DNA of 24,384 nucleotides from an uncultured Clostridia bacterium (GCA_937912175.1 CALDOU010000005.1:1-24384), one strand, 5' to 3'; shown: positions 8,551 through 15,810, counted from the stretch's first letter. The notes: generated by a model from the letters alone, not told the origin. Program-made: numbers and translations.

Positions 8551-8579
8551 TTGAAAAACAAAAAAAAATATGATAGCAT
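8551..8579 (+). promoter_or_regulatory. Candidate promoter of the lysine-rich gene and secG
   Basis: TTGAAA at 8551-8556 and TAGCAT at 8574-8579 are separated by 17 bases. A perfect TATAAT at 8598-8603 exists but would start transcription at the SD of the gene, which argues against its use. The SD is AAGGGAG about six bases before ATG 8621. Confidence 0.35.
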
Positions 8580-8620
8580 TAATACTTGAATTTTAAATAT
8601 AATCAGTAAAGGGAGTTTAG

Positions 8621-8992
8621 ATGGAAAAGATTGAAACAAAAATTCAAAAAACGAATGATAAAAGTATTAAATCTAAAGAACCCAAAACAAAAAAAGCTAC
8701 CAAGTCAAAAAAAACAAAGAGTTTTTTTGAATACAAAGGTAAACCTTTGGTAAGATGCGGAAATACTATTTATTATGGAAACATGAATGACCGATATATA
8801 GTAAAAATCGAATCTAAAGAAACAAAAAGCTTTTCAAATTTAAATATTTCAACTCTTATGAGCGTTGCTATGATAGATACCGATTCCGAAGATTCAACCG
8901 CAAAAAAAATAGTTAAAATAAGCGAAAAAAACGGATTATATGAATCGTTGGATATTGCAAACATTTGGCTGGAAAGGGCATTGGCAAAATAA
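8621..8992 (+). CDS. Conserved-looking lysine-rich protein of unknown function
   Basis: This is a 123-residue cytoplasmic protein with no signal peptide or membrane segment. Residues 1-34 are a disordered, strongly basic tail (KSKEPKTKKATKSKKTK). Residues 35-65 form a compact block, FFEYKGKPLVRCGNTIYYGN, that looks like a beta-rich core. The C-terminal part is mixed and ends in an amphipathic helix (DIANIWLERALAK). The start ATG has AAGGGAG six bases upstream. It lies 23 bases before secG and probably shares its transcript. The basic tail suggests binding to nucleic acid or acidic membrane lipids, but that is inference. I recognise no family. Confidence 0.75.
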   Translation: MEKIETKIQKTNDKSIKSKEPKTKKATKSKKTKSFFEYKGKPLVRCGNTIYYGNMNDRYIVKIESKETKSFSNLNISTLMSVAMIDTDSEDSTAKKIVKISEKNGLYESLDIANIWLERALAK

Positions 8993-9015
8993 GTAAGTTA
9001 AAAGAGGTGTAAAAA

Positions 9016-9270
9016 TTGAGCAATTTAGAAATCATTTTAGGAGTAGTACTAATTTTATTGGCAGTGGCCGTTGTGGCGGTAGTTCTTTTCCAAGAAGGAC
9101 ATGAACGAAGCATGGGTGTAATTACAGGGGAAAAATCAGACACATTTTTAACAAAACACAAATCTCGCTCTATCGACGCTTTCTTAGAACGTTGGACAGC
9201 AGCTATTTCAATTGGTTTTTTCGTTATAGTAATGGCATTTAACGCTTTGCTTTATTTTCATGTAATATAG
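9016..9270 (+). CDS. secG: Preprotein translocase subunit SecG
   Basis: SecG is the small accessory subunit of the SecYEG export channel. The 84-residue protein has two membrane helices (about 5-25 and 61-82). They are joined by a cytoplasmic loop holding the family pattern LFQEGHERSMGVITG and the basic RSIDAFLERWT stretch before the second helix. The start is TTG 9016-9018, six bases after GAGGTGT, and is the only start that preserves the first helix. It follows the lysine-rich gene and is closed by a strong terminator. The rnr and smpB genes that often follow secG in Firmicutes are absent here. Confidence 0.9.
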   Translation: MSNLEIILGVVLILLAVAVVAVVLFQEGHERSMGVITGEKSDTFLTKHKSRSIDAFLERWTAAISIGFFVIVMAFNALLYFHVI

Positions 9271-9278
9271 TTTTTATC

Positions 9279-9311
9279 AAAAAAGACACACAGTACTGTG
9301 TGTCTTTTTTT
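9279..9311. terminator. Bidirectional intrinsic terminator after secG
   Basis: A 14-bp stem (AAAAAAGACACACA paired with TGTGTGTCTTTTTT, loop GTAC) is followed by a seven-T run at 9305-9311. Read on the minus strand it has a T-run too, so it can end both secG and the convergent gene at 9348. Confidence 0.9.
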
Positions 9312-9347
9312 GTGTAATAATTTAACATACCACTTTAACTAATAACT

Positions 9348-9854
9348 TTAAGTAAACTCTGATATTACATAAGCTATAGTTTTTTCATAAGAATCATTAT
9401 TATTACTTGCACGAAATTTTAAACCATACCCTGTCAATTTCTTTTTTATTTGCGCTTTTAATTCCGAATCCTTGCTAATAACCTTATTGATTTCATCTTT
9501 ATTTTTAAAAAACATATCTTTAAGATTTTCTACTTCTTCTTCATTATAATTTTTATGCTGTATAAGATCATCTAACAAAGCACAAAACTCATCTAAAGCT
9601 GTTTGTCTATTAGATTTCTGTATTTTCAATTTTATTTCTTCTCTATTCTTTAATACTTTTTGCCAAGTATTTTCAATTTTTTCATATTCTTTTAAAATTT
9701 GATGTGCTTGTTCAAGCTTCTCCTTATATTTATTGTATTCCAATTCAATACTTCTAATGCATCTATTGGAATCCAGTAGAAACTTATCACCAAGCTTCTT
9801 TTTAGAATTTAACCTAAATGTAAATTTCCATTCTTTTAAAAATTTCTTGACCAA
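9348..9854 (-). CDS. Unrecognised coiled-coil protein (body of a frameshifted gene)
   Basis: The open frame encodes 168 residues, almost wholly charged helix (EKLEQAHQILKEYEKIENTW; ALDEFCALLDDLIQHKNYNE), with no membrane segment or enzyme motif. It ends in a short non-helical stretch with three consecutive Asn. The first in-frame start is TTG 9852-9854, which has no SD. Upstream, the frame stays open to about 9905 without any ATG, GTG or TTG. A good SD and ATG exist at 9911-9928 but in another frame. Translation from that ATG with a -1 shift at the A6 run (minus strand of 9866-9871) would give one continuous protein of 188 residues. It is therefore a pseudogene, a sequencing error or a slippage-read gene. 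Confidence 0.55.
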   Translation of the reverse strand: MVKKFLKEWKFTFRLNSKKKLGDKFLLDSNRCIRSIELEYNKYKEKLEQAHQILKEYEKIENTWQKVLKNREEIKLKIQKSNRQTALDEFCALLDDLIQHKNYNEEEVENLKDMFFKNKDEINKVISKDSELKAQIKKKLTGYGLKFRASNNNDSYEKTIAYVISEFT

Positions 9855-9913
9855 TTCATCAAATATTTTTTGTTTGATTCCACTGTTTTTATGCTTTTTG
9901 TTAATTCATCCAT
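9836..9913 (-). other. Out-of-frame start segment of the coiled-coil gene
   Basis: ATG 9911-9913 has GGAGGG at 9923-9928 nine bases upstream and reads 25 codons (MDELTKSIKTVESNKKYLM...) before TAA at 9836-9838. A -1 shift after AAA AAA joins it to IFDELVKKFLKEW of the downstream frame and continues an amphipathic helix. An alternative is a 25-residue leader peptide. Confidence 0.5.
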
Positions 9914-9950
9914 AAACAATGTCCCTCCTGTCACTTAAATTTAAATAAAT

Positions 9951-9971
9951 TATATATATATATATTGTCAA
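9951..9971 (-). promoter_or_regulatory. -35 box and TA-repeat promoter of the coiled-coil gene
   Basis: The minus strand carries a perfect TTGACA (9966-9971), followed by a run of alternating TA (9951-9964) and further AT-rich sequence. No single -10 stands out at 17 bases. TATAAT occurs inside the TA run, too close to this -35. The SD of the gene lies about 25 bases further on. Confidence 0.35.
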
Positions 9972-9999
9972 GCAAAATTTAAAAACATTTGACAATAAT

Positions 10000-10683
10000 T
10001 TATTCATCGTTAAAAGTATCAAATATCTTACATTCCCGCAAAGACACATAATCATGGTCGGCAACTATAATATGATCTAAAAAATTAACGTTCATTCCTT
10101 TAAAAATTTTATTTAGTTTAGCAGTAGATTCTATATCTTCAGGCGACGGAACAGCAAAACCGCTCGGATGATTATGCGCCAAAATAATTGAACTGGCGTT
10201 ATACATAACTATAAATTCAATTATCTTTCTAATATAAATATCCACTGAATTAACGGTACCTTTATTTACTATCCCTTCATATATAAGCTTACCTTTTGCA
10301 TCTAAAAGGGCAATTGCCACTACCTCTTCACTTCTGCCGATAAATTTAAACATTAAATTGTCGTTTATTTCTTCGGTAGTTAGTACCTTGTTTTTAGAAG
10401 AATATTTTCTTTCCATATACAGGCGAACGACACCTGAAATAATTTTCAAAAACAAAGCCGTGGACTCACCTATGCCATCCACATTTTTAAGAGCGTTTAC
10501 AGGGGCATCAAAAACCGCATCAATAGTATGGAAACTTTCGAGCAATCTGTGAGCAATATCATTTGTGTTTTTTCGTGAAATAGCATAAAATAAAAGTAAC
10601 TCTAAAATTTCGTGATCTTCCAGATTATCAATACCGTTTAAAATAAATTTATTCTTCAGTCGTGACCTATGCCCTTCGTGCAA
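10000..10683 (-). CDS. radC: RadC family protein (JAB/MPN metalloprotein)
   Basis: The 227-residue protein has the two parts of RadC. A helix-hairpin-helix region occupies about residues 15-80 (ALKNVDGIGESTA). A C-terminal JAB/MPN domain carries the zinc-site signature LAHNHPSG (His170, His172) followed by PSPED with Asp183. The N terminus MHEGHR is typical. The biochemical role of RadC is not settled; a repair role was inferred historically. The start is TTG 10681-10683, six bases after GGAGGG. A good promoter lies at 10753-10781. Confidence 0.92.
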   Translation of the reverse strand: MHEGHRSRLKNKFILNGIDNLEDHEILELLLFYAISRKNTNDIAHRLLESFHTIDAVFDAPVNALKNVDGIGESTALFLKIISGVVRLYMERKYSSKNKVLTTEEINDNLMFKFIGRSEEVVAIALLDAKGKLIYEGIVNKGTVNSVDIYIRKIIEFIVMYNASSIILAHNHPSGFAVPSPEDIESTAKLNKIFKGMNVNFLDHIIVADHDYVSLRECKIFDTFNDE

Positions 10684-10752
10684 TTTATACCCTCCGTTCC
10701 GCTTTATTATTTTGCTAACAACTTTATAATAATATTAAAACTATTTCTTAAT

Positions 10753-10781
10753 ATTTTATCATAAATCTTACCACTTTTCAA
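10753..10781 (-). promoter_or_regulatory. Predicted promoter of radC (extended -10)
   Basis: On the minus strand TTGAAA (10776-10781) and TAAAAT (10753-10758) are separated by 17 bases. The -10 is preceded by TGA, giving an extended -10 element. The leader to the radC TTG is about 60 bases. Confidence 0.6.
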
Positions 10782-10808
10782 ACAAATATTTTACATAAGG
10801 ATTTTCAA

Positions 10809-11807
10809 ATGAAACAACTAATTATAAATAAAAATGATGCGGAAAATCGTTTGGATAAATTCATATCCAAGGCTGTACCGTCTCTCCCACCTTCATTGAT
10901 ATATAAATACATACGGAAAAAAAGAATAAAGGTAAATCATAAAAAATCAGAAGGGTCCGCAAAACTCAAAACAGGAGACATCGTTGAACTTTACATAAAC
11001 GATGAATTTTTTGAAAATCATTCTTCTGAAAATAATTTTAAAAACTTACCAACTGCATTAGACATTATATATGAAGATGAAAATATAATTTTAGTAAATA
11101 AAAAACCGGGATTAATCGTTCACCCGGATAAAAATTCCAAAAATGATTGCCTAATAAACCGAATAAAAAACTACCTATTTAATAAAAAAGAATACAATCC
11201 CGAATCCGAAAATTCTTTTTCTCCTTCACTTGTTAACCGTATTGACAGAAACACTTCGGGAATAGTAATTGCCGCAAAAAATGCGGAAACCTTAAGAATC
11301 CTTAATCAGAAAATGAAATCCAGAGAAATTCACAAAAGTTATCTGTGTATAATTTGCGGAAAACCCAAAAATAATACCGCAACATTAACCGCCTATCTTG
11401 AAAAAAACCATGAACAAAATAAAGTTTATATTACTAAATTAAAAAGCAATACAAAATTCAACAAAGACAACTTAAAAACTATTATCACGCAATATAACGT
11501 GATTGAAAGTTCAAAAAACTTCAGCCTTTTGGAAGTCAATCTTTTAACAGGAAGAACTCATCAAATACGCGCACATTTATCATCCATCGGTCATCCTATT
11601 TTAGGGGATGGAAAATACGGAAAAAACAATATAAACCGTATGGCAAAATATAAATATCAAGCACTATGTTCATATAAACTTTGTTTTGAATTTAAATCAG
11701 ATGCAGGAATTTTAAATTATTTAAACCATAAAAAATTTATTATCCCCAACGAAAAAATATGGTTTATAAATGACTTTTATACCAACTTAAAATCAAATAA
11801 TTTTTAA
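10809..11807 (+). CDS. RluA-family pseudouridine synthase
   Basis: This 332-residue enzyme converts specific uridines of ribosomal RNA to pseudouridine. It has an N-terminal S4 RNA-binding domain (about 13-60, ENRLDKFISKAVPSLPPSLI). The catalytic domain carries the family core as VNRIDRNTSGIVIAAK, with catalytic Asp146. The usual HRLD is NRID here, a variant I believe is common in clostridial paralogues. Later motifs are present: NKKPGLIVHP (97-106) and LLTGRTHQIRAHLSSIGHPILGD split over the C-terminal half. The ATG has AAGGA eight bases upstream. It is convergent with the spoIIM-like gene, and the two stop codons overlap in one TTAA. The exact target (RluC- or RluD-like) cannot be told. Confidence 0.88.
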   Translation: MKQLIINKNDAENRLDKFISKAVPSLPPSLIYKYIRKKRIKVNHKKSEGSAKLKTGDIVELYINDEFFENHSSENNFKNLPTALDIIYEDENIILVNKKPGLIVHPDKNSKNDCLINRIKNYLFNKKEYNPESENSFSPSLVNRIDRNTSGIVIAAKNAETLRILNQKMKSREIHKSYLCIICGKPKNNTATLTAYLEKNHEQNKVYITKLKSNTKFNKDNLKTIITQYNVIESSKNFSLLEVNLLTGRTHQIRAHLSSIGHPILGDGKYGKNNINRMAKYKYQALCSYKLCFEFKSDAGILNYLNHKKFIIPNEKIWFINDFYTNLKSNNF

Positions 11808-12445
11808 AATTCAAAAAATCTTGAAAACAAAGCTAAAAAAGACATATCTATAACCGAAGAAACAAGTAAAATTATTAGCGCATATGATATTTTTTTAATG
11901 TGAACTTTAAATTCGCTCCATAAATATTCATTATCCGATTTCGGTAAAATTTTATTTGCAAATTTACAAGAAAATTTAAACGATTCCGCCGCAAAAACAA
12001 CTATGCCGATTGATGAAATAAAAATCCCGGGTAACAGTATAAGAATATAAAAAGCAATTCCCTTTAACCCATATATTAAATAAAGATATCCTGCTACAAT
12101 TCCCAATCCCAACCCCCTGAAAGTTACCAATAAAGGAATAACAACCGCTCCCCAAAAAGAAAGGGCTGTAACCTCAATAATCAAAGCAAAAACAAGAATG
12201 GAAAAAAATGAGGATATAAAAATATCCAATCCCGAACAACCGATTCGCTCTTTAAAATCATTTAAAAACAAAAAATCGAGTTTATGTAAAAATTCCATAT
12301 TCACAGTTCCGACGCAAAGTGCACCGCAAACCATTCCAAATGCAATAAAAATCGCTAAAACTATAATTACTTTATTGTTTTTATCAAATCTTATAAGTTC
12401 ATACTTATTAAAAAACGATATTAATTTATTAAAACTTTTTTTCAT
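11804..12445 (-). CDS. spoIIM: Stage II sporulation protein M-like membrane protein
   Basis: This 213-residue integral membrane protein nearly equals B. subtilis SpoIIM (214). It has a basic N-terminal cytoplasmic tail and about five membrane helices: 26-48, 74-95, 98-125, 129-152 and 188-208. SpoIIM works with SpoIID and SpoIIP in remodelling peptidoglycan during engulfment of the forespore. The conserved-looking central segment LLVTFRGLGLGIVAGYLY fits the SpoIIM/DUF95 family. The start ATG has GGGAGA six bases upstream. Its placement near spoIVB and spo0A supports a sporulation role. A general DUF95 membrane protein is the alternative. Confidence 0.75.
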   Translation of the reverse strand: MKKSFNKLISFFNKYELIRFDKNNKVIIVLAIFIAFGMVCGALCVGTVNMEFLHKLDFLFLNDFKERIGCSGLDIFISSFFSILVFALIIEVTALSFWGAVVIPLLVTFRGLGLGIVAGYLYLIYGLKGIAFYILILLPGIFISSIGIVVFAAESFKFSCKFANKILPKSDNEYLWSEFKVHIKKISYALIILLVSSVIDMSFLALFSRFFEF

Positions 12446-12516
12446 ACTAAGTCTCCCGGTTTAAACATCTTTAAAAATAGATATGAAAAAAAGCTTTTAA
12501 ATATTCTTAAAATAAG

Positions 12517-12557
12517 AAACTCACACCCAATTAAAAAGGTATGAGTTTTTATTTTTT
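12517..12557. terminator. Terminator between the spoIIM-like gene and the upstream unknown gene
   Basis: AAACTCACACC (12517-12527) pairs with GGTATGAGTTT (12538-12548) with one G-U wobble. A T-rich tail follows on the plus strand, and a shorter CTTATTTT tail on the minus strand. It lies just after the stop of the minus-strand gene 12575-13351, so it probably ends that gene. It would be more efficient in the plus direction. Confidence 0.65.
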
Positions 12558-12574
12558 TATAAATCAATGTTTAT

Positions 12575-13351
12575 TTATTGTTGCATTTTTTGAATTTCAA
12601 GAGCCTTGGAAAGTAAAGATTTTCGAGTTTTCACTTTTTCCGGTTTGACATTTTTACCCTTATACTTCAAAGCCGCTGACCAAGCTTTTTTTAATTCATC
12701 GCTTAAAACTGATTCCATTGCCGAAATTGAATTTTGCTCTTCAATATTATTTAAAATTACCATTGTAATTATACTTCTTACATCCAGCGTACCGTTTTTA
12801 TAAAGGTCATTTAAAAGTTTCCCCAGTTTATTTATCAGAGCTTTTTCCCCTGAAGATTTCAATAATTCCTGTACCTTAGGTAAAATATTTTTTTCGGCAA
12901 ACATCACTGAACGAAACTCTTCATAAGAGTTTTTTTCATTTTGAATTTCTTCTTTTAATTCCGGAAAAATATTTACCATTCTGTTGGCAAAAAACAATCC
13001 TGTAATATTACTCTCATTTTCCACTTTATTTTTTCTTTTTATTGATTTATTTTTAGATTTTTCTTTTCCCGCCATAGTATCCACAAAATCTTTTGTAATC
13101 ATATTTACATCTTTTTGTGTAGCGGATTCTTTATCTAACAACCATGAAGATAAATTTTTAATATTTTTAAAATCTTCATCAACCAAGTTAAGTTTGACTT
13201 GACGACTATCTTCATCATAAGTTATTTCATAACATTCCTCATTGTTCTTTAAAATAACTTTATTATCATCTTTTACGGGATTAACGAATTTCTGCATTCT
13301 TTCGTTACTTAATACAGATTCACAAATTAAACCAAAATAATCTTTAACCAA
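12575..13351 (-). CDS. Unrecognised two-domain cytoplasmic protein
   Basis: The 258-residue soluble protein has an N-terminal part (about 1-95) rich in short beta strands (NKVILKNNEECYEITYDED). A lysine-rich linker at about 96-112 (KEKSKNKSIKRKNK) follows. The C-terminal part (about 115-258) is helical, with KLLNDLYKNGTLDVRSIITM and DELKKAWSAALKYKGKNVKP. There is no signal peptide, membrane segment or enzyme motif that I recognise. The start is TTG 13349-13351, with AGGAG ten bases upstream. A candidate promoter (TTGTAA 13416-13421, 18-base spacer, TATAAG 13392-13397) lies just above. It diverges from spoIVB and has its own terminator. The C-terminal basic tail suggests nucleic-acid or ribosome contact, but this is inference. 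Confidence 0.75.
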   Translation of the reverse strand: MVKDYFGLICESVLSNERMQKFVNPVKDDNKVILKNNEECYEITYDEDSRQVKLNLVDEDFKNIKNLSSWLLDKESATQKDVNMITKDFVDTMAGKEKSKNKSIKRKNKVENESNITGLFFANRMVNIFPELKEEIQNEKNSYEEFRSVMFAEKNILPKVQELLKSSGEKALINKLGKLLNDLYKNGTLDVRSIITMVILNNIEEQNSISAMESVLSDELKKAWSAALKYKGKNVKPEKVKTRKSLLSKALEIQKMQQ

Positions 13352-13391
13352 TAAATTTCAACTCCTAAAATTTTTAAAAATAAAATTTAAT

Positions 13392-13421
13392 CTTATAAAT
13401 CTATTTTAATATAAATTACAA
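13392..13421 (-). promoter_or_regulatory. Candidate promoter of the gene at 12575-13351
   Basis: On the minus strand TTGTAA (13416-13421) and TATAAG (13392-13397) are 18 bases apart, about 30 bases before the SD. No comparably clear sigma-A, sigma-F or sigma-G promoter was found for spoIVB on the other strand of this gap. Confidence 0.35.
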
Positions 13422-13626
13422 AAAATGTCACTCCATTAACCAATATTTTCTTTTGTGAAATTTCATCAAAATGCAAATAATAATTATTACTACATTTTTA
13501 AACATTATTTTTCTCAAATTTACAAAATCTAAATTCTTAAGATAATAACAATCTCTTCTTTTTTAAATATCGACAAAAATCGCTGAAAAAAATTTGAAAA
13601 ATCTTAAAACCGGGAGGCGAATAAAA

Positions 13627-14886
13627 TTGAAAAAACACTTAAAAAACATACTCTTCTTTTTGTTAAGTGCTATCTTGATTTCATACGGATATATTGAATA
13701 TAACGCACTGAAAATGCCACAAAACTATTACATTTATGACACGGACATTAGTTCTTTCAATATGTTCCCTTTTTATATAGATATAAAAAAACATTTCAAC
13801 AAAGAATATACCGAAAAAACCAAACCCGTTTTTTCAAACGGCAACTGCAATACATGTTATAGTGCCGAACTTAAATTTTTAAATTTTTTACCATTAAAAA
13901 CAGTTCAAGTCAACGCCATACCGCATCAAAAAGTTATACCTTGCGGCACCCCTTGTGGAGTTAAAATATATACCGACGGCGTTGTAGTTATAGGAATATC
14001 CGAAGTTTATACATCAAACGGTCCGGTATGTCCCGCACAGTCATGTGACCTTAAAAAAGGAGATATAATCACAAAAATAAATAGCCAACCCGTTAAAACT
14101 AATGAAGAACTGGAAAAAATAATTGAAAACTCAGAAGGAAAAAAATTACAAGTTTCAGCTATAAGGAACGAAAAAAATTTTGAAACTTTTTTAAAAGCCG
14201 AAAAATCTTGTGATGACAATAAATATCGCGCGGGAATATGGGTAAGAGACAGTTCTGCGGGAATAGGGACATTAACTTTTAAAAATAAAAATAATATGTC
14301 ATTTGGTGGTTTAGGACACGGAATTTGTGACGTAGATACAGGAAAAATTTTACCCTTATATAAAGGTGAAATTATAGAAGCAACCATATCCAACGTTCAA
14401 AAAGGATATAAGGGTTCGCCAGGGGAACTGAAAGGTAATTTTATAAATTCAAATTCTTTGGGTCAAATATCCTCCAACACAAACATCGGACTTTACGGGG
14501 CTTTAAAAAATCCACTTGAAGATAATAATTCGGAAATAGAAGTAGCGCTAAAACAAGATGTAAAAAAAGGTCCGGCAAAATTGCTTACTACAATTGATGG
14601 CTCTAAACCCGATTATTACGATATCCATATAGATTCAATAAATTATAACCACAATCTTCCGACTCAAAATATAAAAATATCGGTAACAGATTCAAGGTTA
14701 CTTGAAAAAACGGGAGGAATAGTTCAAGGCATGAGCGGAAGCCCTATAATACAAAATAACAAACTAATCGGGGCAGTCACCCACGTTTTGGTAAACAATC
14801 CGAATAAAGGCTATGCCATATTCGCCGAAACTATGGTGACAAATTCCAACAAAATAATTAAAAGCGAATACAAAAAGCTCAAATGA
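13627..14886 (+). CDS. spoIVB: SpoIVB peptidase (S55 family)
   Basis: SpoIVB is a serine protease secreted by the forespore into the space between the spore membranes. In Bacillus it triggers processing of pro-sigma-K. The protein has 419 residues from TTG 13627-13629, which has GGGAGG at 13612-13617. The frame also has a TTG at 13594 without an SD. It has an N-terminal membrane anchor (about 7-22), a PDZ domain holding LKKGDIITKINSQPV (about 142-156) and the S55 catalytic domain. Catalytic candidates are His231 (GGLGHGICDVD), Asp355 (SVTDSRL) and Ser370 (GMSGSPII). The Asp-Ser spacing of 15 equals that of B. subtilis. Unusually, it has eight cysteines. spo0A follows, the classic spoIVB-spo0A pair. 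Confidence 0.95.
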   Translation: MKKHLKNILFFLLSAILISYGYIEYNALKMPQNYYIYDTDISSFNMFPFYIDIKKHFNKEYTEKTKPVFSNGNCNTCYSAELKFLNFLPLKTVQVNAIPHQKVIPCGTPCGVKIYTDGVVVIGISEVYTSNGPVCPAQSCDLKKGDIITKINSQPVKTNEELEKIIENSEGKKLQVSAIRNEKNFETFLKAEKSCDDNKYRAGIWVRDSSAGIGTLTFKNKNNMSFGGLGHGICDVDTGKILPLYKGEIIEATISNVQKGYKGSPGELKGNFINSNSLGQISSNTNIGLYGALKNPLEDNNSEIEVALKQDVKKGPAKLLTTIDGSKPDYYDIHIDSINYNHNLPTQNIKISVTDSRLLEKTGGIVQGMSGSPIIQNNKLIGAVTHVLVNNPNKGYAIFAETMVTNSNKIIKSEYKKLK

Positions 14887-14898
14887 TAATTACCATTA

Positions 14899-14970
14899 TT
14901 TGACAAATCTAACGAATATTATTTGTTTCATGGAAAACTATTGACATATTTGGTAATATATGGCAATATT
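14899..14970 (+). promoter_or_regulatory. spo0A promoter region
   Basis: Three elements are visible. TTGACA (14941-14946) and AATATT (14965-14970), 18 bases apart, form a sigma-A-like promoter. AACGAATAT (14911-14919) fits the sigma-H -10 pattern RnnGAATWW, although I see no good sigma-H -35. TTTGACA (14899-14905) is one mismatch from an inverted 0A box (TTCGACA), suggesting autoregulation. A vegetative plus sigma-H double promoter is known for Bacillus spo0A. Confidence 0.4.
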
Positions 14971-15004
14971 AATATCACAAGATATATTAACAGGAGGAAA
15001 AATC

Positions 15005-15790
15005 ATGGAAAATCAGTTAAAAGTTCTTATTTCAGAGGAGTGTGCAGAATTCAACCGAGAAGCTTTGGATATGTTTAAACATTATTCAATGGATTTGTCA
15101 TTTTTGCCCAAAGATGGATTTAAAACAATAGAAATAATCGAAAATTTATGTCCGGATGTTGTGGTAATGGATTTATTTATGCACAGAATCGATGCAATAG
15201 GAATAATTTCCGCAATCAAAAAAAATCATAGAATAGAAATGCCAACATTTATGGTAGTTTCAAGTTTTGGACGCCCTTCTTTGGAAAGAGAAGTTATTTC
15301 TGCGGGCGCATCTTACTTTTTGTTAAAACCTTTAAACTACTCGGATATTATAGAAAAAATTCTTCAAACAACTTATAAAAATTCTTTAAGCCAAAACTCT
15401 TGTCAAATCTCTTCGGTACATAATTTCAGTGGCTCCAATATGGAAGTAAAAATCACTCAAATTCTTCATCAAATCGGTGTACCGGCGCACATTAAAGGGT
15501 ATCATTATTTAAGAAGTTCAATAATGATGTCAATTGAAAATCCCGATATAATTAATTCCGTAACCAAGCAGCTTTACCCTTCCGTTGCAAAAATTTTTGA
15601 AACAACATCATCACGAGTGGAACGTGCAATAAGACACGCAATAGAAGTTGCATGGGATCGTGGAGACGTTGACATTTTAAACTCTTATTTCGGATACACT
15701 ATTCATAATTCCAGAGGTAAACCCACTAACTCCGAATTTATTGCAATGATAAGCGACAAACTAAGATTGCAACTTAAATCAGCCAGCTAA
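15005..15790 (+). CDS. spo0A: Sporulation response regulator Spo0A
   Basis: Spo0A is the master regulator of entry into sporulation. The 261-residue protein starts at ATG 15005-15007, seven bases after AGGAGG; an upstream in-frame ATG lies within the promoter. The receiver domain (1-125) keeps the phosphoacceptor Asp56 (VVVMDLFM) and Lys108 (FLLKPL), with the switch threonine replaced by Ser86. The C-terminal DNA-binding domain (about 150-261) is almost Bacillus-like: IGVPAHIKGYHYLR, SRVERAIRHAIEVAWDRG (recognition region) and KPTNSEFIAMISDKLRL. Unusual points are the acidic pocket, which reads SEEC (Glu11, Glu12) where Bacillus has ADDN, and His60 where a proline normally follows the MDxxM segment. 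A strong terminator follows. Confidence 0.97.
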   Translation: MENQLKVLISEECAEFNREALDMFKHYSMDLSFLPKDGFKTIEIIENLCPDVVVMDLFMHRIDAIGIISAIKKNHRIEMPTFMVVSSFGRPSLEREVISAGASYFLLKPLNYSDIIEKILQTTYKNSLSQNSCQISSVHNFSGSNMEVKITQILHQIGVPAHIKGYHYLRSSIMMSIENPDIINSVTKQLYPSVAKIFETTSSRVERAIRHAIEVAWDRGDVDILNSYFGYTIHNSRGKPTNSEFIAMISDKLRLQLKSAS

Positions 15791-15810
15791 ACTATAAAAA
15801 AATCCAATAA

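Noticed and set aside
9951..9965. TA dinucleotide run as a satellite repeat or recombination site
   Set aside because: Short and within an AT-rich promoter gap; no flanking direct repeats or integrase gene.
13569..13575. 0A-box-like ATCGACA upstream of spoIVB
   Set aside because: A single 6/7 match in AT-rich DNA is weak, and spoIVB is normally a late forespore gene not driven directly by Spo0A.
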